A stretch of 64,000 bases of DNA, taken from positions 36,864,001 to 36,928,000 of the forward strand of contig OX621247.1 of NCBI GenBank assembly GCA_951640165.1. The letters run 5' to 3'. Shown one piece after another: positions 61,918 to 64,000 of this stretch. The first letter of the stretch is position 1. The number at the start of each line of letters is the position of its first letter. The notes below the pieces were generated by a model. It was not told where the DNA came from and made no database searches. It saw nothing but the letters and a program-made list of their open reading frames with translations. The stretch comes from Pseudoips prasinana. Taxonomy: Eukaryota > Arthropoda > Insecta > Lepidoptera > Nolidae. A program made the position numbers and the translations under genes.

Positions 61918-63732
61918 CGGGTGGTGGCCATCGCGGCGTCCCTAATGGAGCAGAGGTTTCGGGACCTCTTCAGCGCTTGCCTGATGGCTGGGAGGTTCCC
62001 GAAGCTCTGGAAGGAGGGGCAGCTTTGCCTGCTCCAGAAGGAGGGACGCCCGGTGGACTCCCCCTCGGCATACCGGCCCATCGTTCTGCTCGATGAGGTC
62101 GGTAAACTGTTCGAGGGGATCATCGCCACCCGGCTTAACAGCCACTTGCGGGAGGTAGGGCCAGACCTGTCGGACGCCCAGTTCGGATTTCGACAGGGGC
62201 GTTCGACGGTCGACGCGGTGGCCCTACTCAGGGGCCAAGTTCAGGAGGCGGTCGAGGCTGGGGACGGAGTGTTGGCGGTGTCGTTCGACATCGCCAACGC
62301 GTTCAACTCCGTGCCCCACTCGACCATATTGGAGGCACTCCGGTACCATGGAGTGCCCCAATATCTGCGGGTGATCCTGGCCAACTACCTGGAGGACCGG
62401 GAGGTCCTCCTGGCGGACAGGACGGCCAGGATCAGGCGCTACGGCGCGGAGTCCGGTGTTCCACAGGGTTCGGTGCTAGGACCTCTCTTGTGGAACATCG
62501 GATTCGATTGGCTGCTGCGCGGCACCCTCCTCCAGGGCACGAGTGTCATCTGCTACGCGGATGACACTCTCCTCGTTGCCCGGGGGAGGGACTTTAGGGA
62601 GGCGGCCTGTCTGGCCTCAGCTGGCGGATCCTTAGTGGCAGGTAGGATCCGCCAGCTTGGATTGAGGGTGGCGCTGAACAAGACCGAGGCCGTGTTCTTT
62701 CACGGGCCTCGGCAGCGCTGCCCTCCAGACGCCCACATTGTGGTGGAGGGCGTCCGGATAGGGGTCGGGGCCCAGATGAAGTATCTGGGCCTCGTGCTGG
62801 ACAGCAGGTGGCGCTTCGGCCCGCACTTCAGCGGGCTGTCGACGCGCCTGCTGAAAGCCGCGGACGCCCTCTCATGGCTCCTCCCAAACCTGGGAGGGCC
62901 CAAGGAGCGATGCCGGCGCCTCTATGCCGGCATCCTGAAGAGCATGGCCCTGTACGGGGCACCCATCTGGGCGGACTCCCTCCACAGGAGGGAGAATGCA
63001 ACCGCCATCCGCAGGCCCCAACGGGCCATTGCACAGCGGGTGGCGAGGGCCTACCGCTCGGTGGGTTTTGCGGCGGCGTGCGCTCTGGCCGGCACCCCTC
63101 CCTGGGAATTGGAGGCATGGGTGCTCGCCAGAGTGTATGAGTGGACGGCGCGGCGTAGGGCGCTGGGTGAGCGCCCCGCCGCGCAAGAGCGGGATGCCGT
63201 GCGGCGGGAGGCGAGGGACGCAATCGTCCTACACTGGACACAGGACCTCGCCTCCGCCACCTTTGGACGCCGGACGTTGGACGCGCTCGGTCCAGCCCTG
63301 CGGGACTGGCTCGAGCGCCCCCACGGTTTCCTCTCGTTCCGTCTAGTGCAGGTGTTGTCCGGACATGGTTGTTTCGGAACGCACCTGCACCGGATCCGGA
63401 GGGAGGAAACCCCGGCGTGCCACCATTGCGGAGCCGCGGAGGACACGGCGCAGCACACCCTCGAGGTGTGCCCAGCCTGGGCTGAGCTGCGCCGTGCCCT
63501 GACAGATGTGGTCGGGCAGGACCTCTCACTTCCCAGTGTGGTGAACTCCATGCTGGGGAGTGAGGAGGCTTGGGCGGCGGTTGCCTCCTTTTGCGAGGAT
63601 GTTATGTCGCAAAAGGAGGCGGCGGAGCGCGCGCGGGAGGATGATCCTCTCGCGCCGCCGCTCCGCAGGCGAAGAAGGGGTGGGAGACGGCGGTTGTACG
63701 ATCGTCGCCTCCCTCCTTCTGGTGGTGATTAG
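61918..63732 (+). pseudogene. Element 6 ORF2 fragment (most of RT and C-terminus)
   Basis: Codes in frame for the equivalent of residues from about 453 of 1056 to the normal stop. It keeps FDIANAF, GVPQGSVLGP, YADD, the KTEAVFF block and the CX2CX8HX4C motif, with no internal stop. The endonuclease and the start are missing, and the apparent GTG start at 61921 is an internal Val codon. It is a remnant, although the RT core itself looks undamaged. Confidence 0.92.
62620..62656 (+). repeat. 12-bp perfect inverted repeat in the RT region (element 6)
   Basis: GCTGGCGGATCC and GGATCCGCCAGC with the same 13-nt loop; followed by TTGGATTGAGG, the exact sequence with which element 2 begins. Confidence 0.9.
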
Positions 63733-64000
63733 CGGGCGACAGGCGCGGGGGCGCCTTCGCTCGCATTGCACTAATCACCACCCTCGTCGGGCGGGAACGG
63801 CCGAGCACTCACGGTCGTTCCCGGGCCCCTCCACTTTGGGAGGGGCGTGCGGGCCCCGCTGTAAAGGCGGGCGGTCGTCGGTGGGGGACTGGACGTAAAG
63901 GCTGAGCCGGTTTCCCAGTCCTCCTCCAAATAGACGATGCGGGAGTGCCGCTGGGTTATTTTAGTGGGTATGCCGGAGTAGCCGGAGAGTCCCACATAAC
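63733..64000 (+). promoter_or_regulatory. 3' UTR of element 6 (partial)
   Basis: Matches the other 3' UTRs through the GTGGG/CCCAC stem-loop; the window ends before the last two hairpins and the poly(A). Private changes include CCACTTTGGGAGG and GGCTGAGCCGG. Confidence 0.85.

Larger units (their letters stand above)
61916..64000 (+). mobile_element. Element 6: 5'-truncated copy, cut by the window edge
   Basis: Begins CACGGGTGGTGGCC, equivalent to 51292 of element 1, so it lacks the 5' UTR, ORF1, endonuclease and the first RT block. It continues through the 3' UTR to the right edge (CCCACATAAC), about 55-60 bases short of where poly(A) should start. It shares GGATTGAGGGTGGCG with element 2. 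Confidence 0.95.

Noticed and set aside
61921..63732. Independent 603-aa reverse transcriptase gene
   Set aside because: The GTG at its start is an internal codon of ORF2, and the sequence begins right at a telomere joint; it is a 5'-truncated element.

Overview
The window reads as the end region of an insect (at least arthropod) chromosome. Three things support this: short tracts of the arthropod telomere repeat TTAGG, non-LTR retrotransposons inserted precisely into those tracts, and a long homogeneous satellite beside them. I cannot name the species. The G-rich TTAGG strand runs 5'->3' left to right, so the chromosome end should lie to the right and the satellite on the subtelomeric side.

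Layout. (1) 1-47632: about 90 head-to-tail copies of an AT-rich 529-bp satellite, with no gene. The copies are nearly identical, and rare single-base variants show that blocks of units were duplicated at 20-unit and 22-unit spacing. (2) 47633-47668: a GGGG joint followed by six TTAGG units. (3) 47669-64000: six GC-rich copies of one non-LTR retrotransposon family, all in the same orientation, each followed by poly(A) and then only 14 (once 19) bases of telomere repeat before the next copy. Elements 1 (47669-53453) and 3 (54904-60703) are full length with both ORFs open. Elements 2, 4, 5 and 6 are 5'-truncated, and element 6 runs off the right edge.

The family looks like a SART-type member of the R1 clade. 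ORF1 is a gag-like RNA-binding protein with three C-terminal zinc knuckles. ORF2 carries an APE-type endonuclease, a reverse transcriptase with YADD, and a C-terminal CCHC motif. The two are joined by an overlapping TAATG stop-start. The upstream flank ends in TT and the downstream flank resumes at (A)GG, which is insertion between T and A of TTAGG. ORF1 presumably packages the RNA and targets it to telomeres, the endonuclease nicks the repeat, and the RT copies from the 3' end.

The most informative details are: a 12-bp perfect inverted repeat in the RT region whose 3' base coincides with the 5' end of truncated element 2; a predicted hairpin that holds the TAATG in its loop in both intact copies; four tandem GGCCCT/AGGGCC hairpins in the start of ORF1; a conserved series of stem-loops before the poly(A); and a clear unequal-crossover footprint that created element 4. 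All identities and counts were read by eye.
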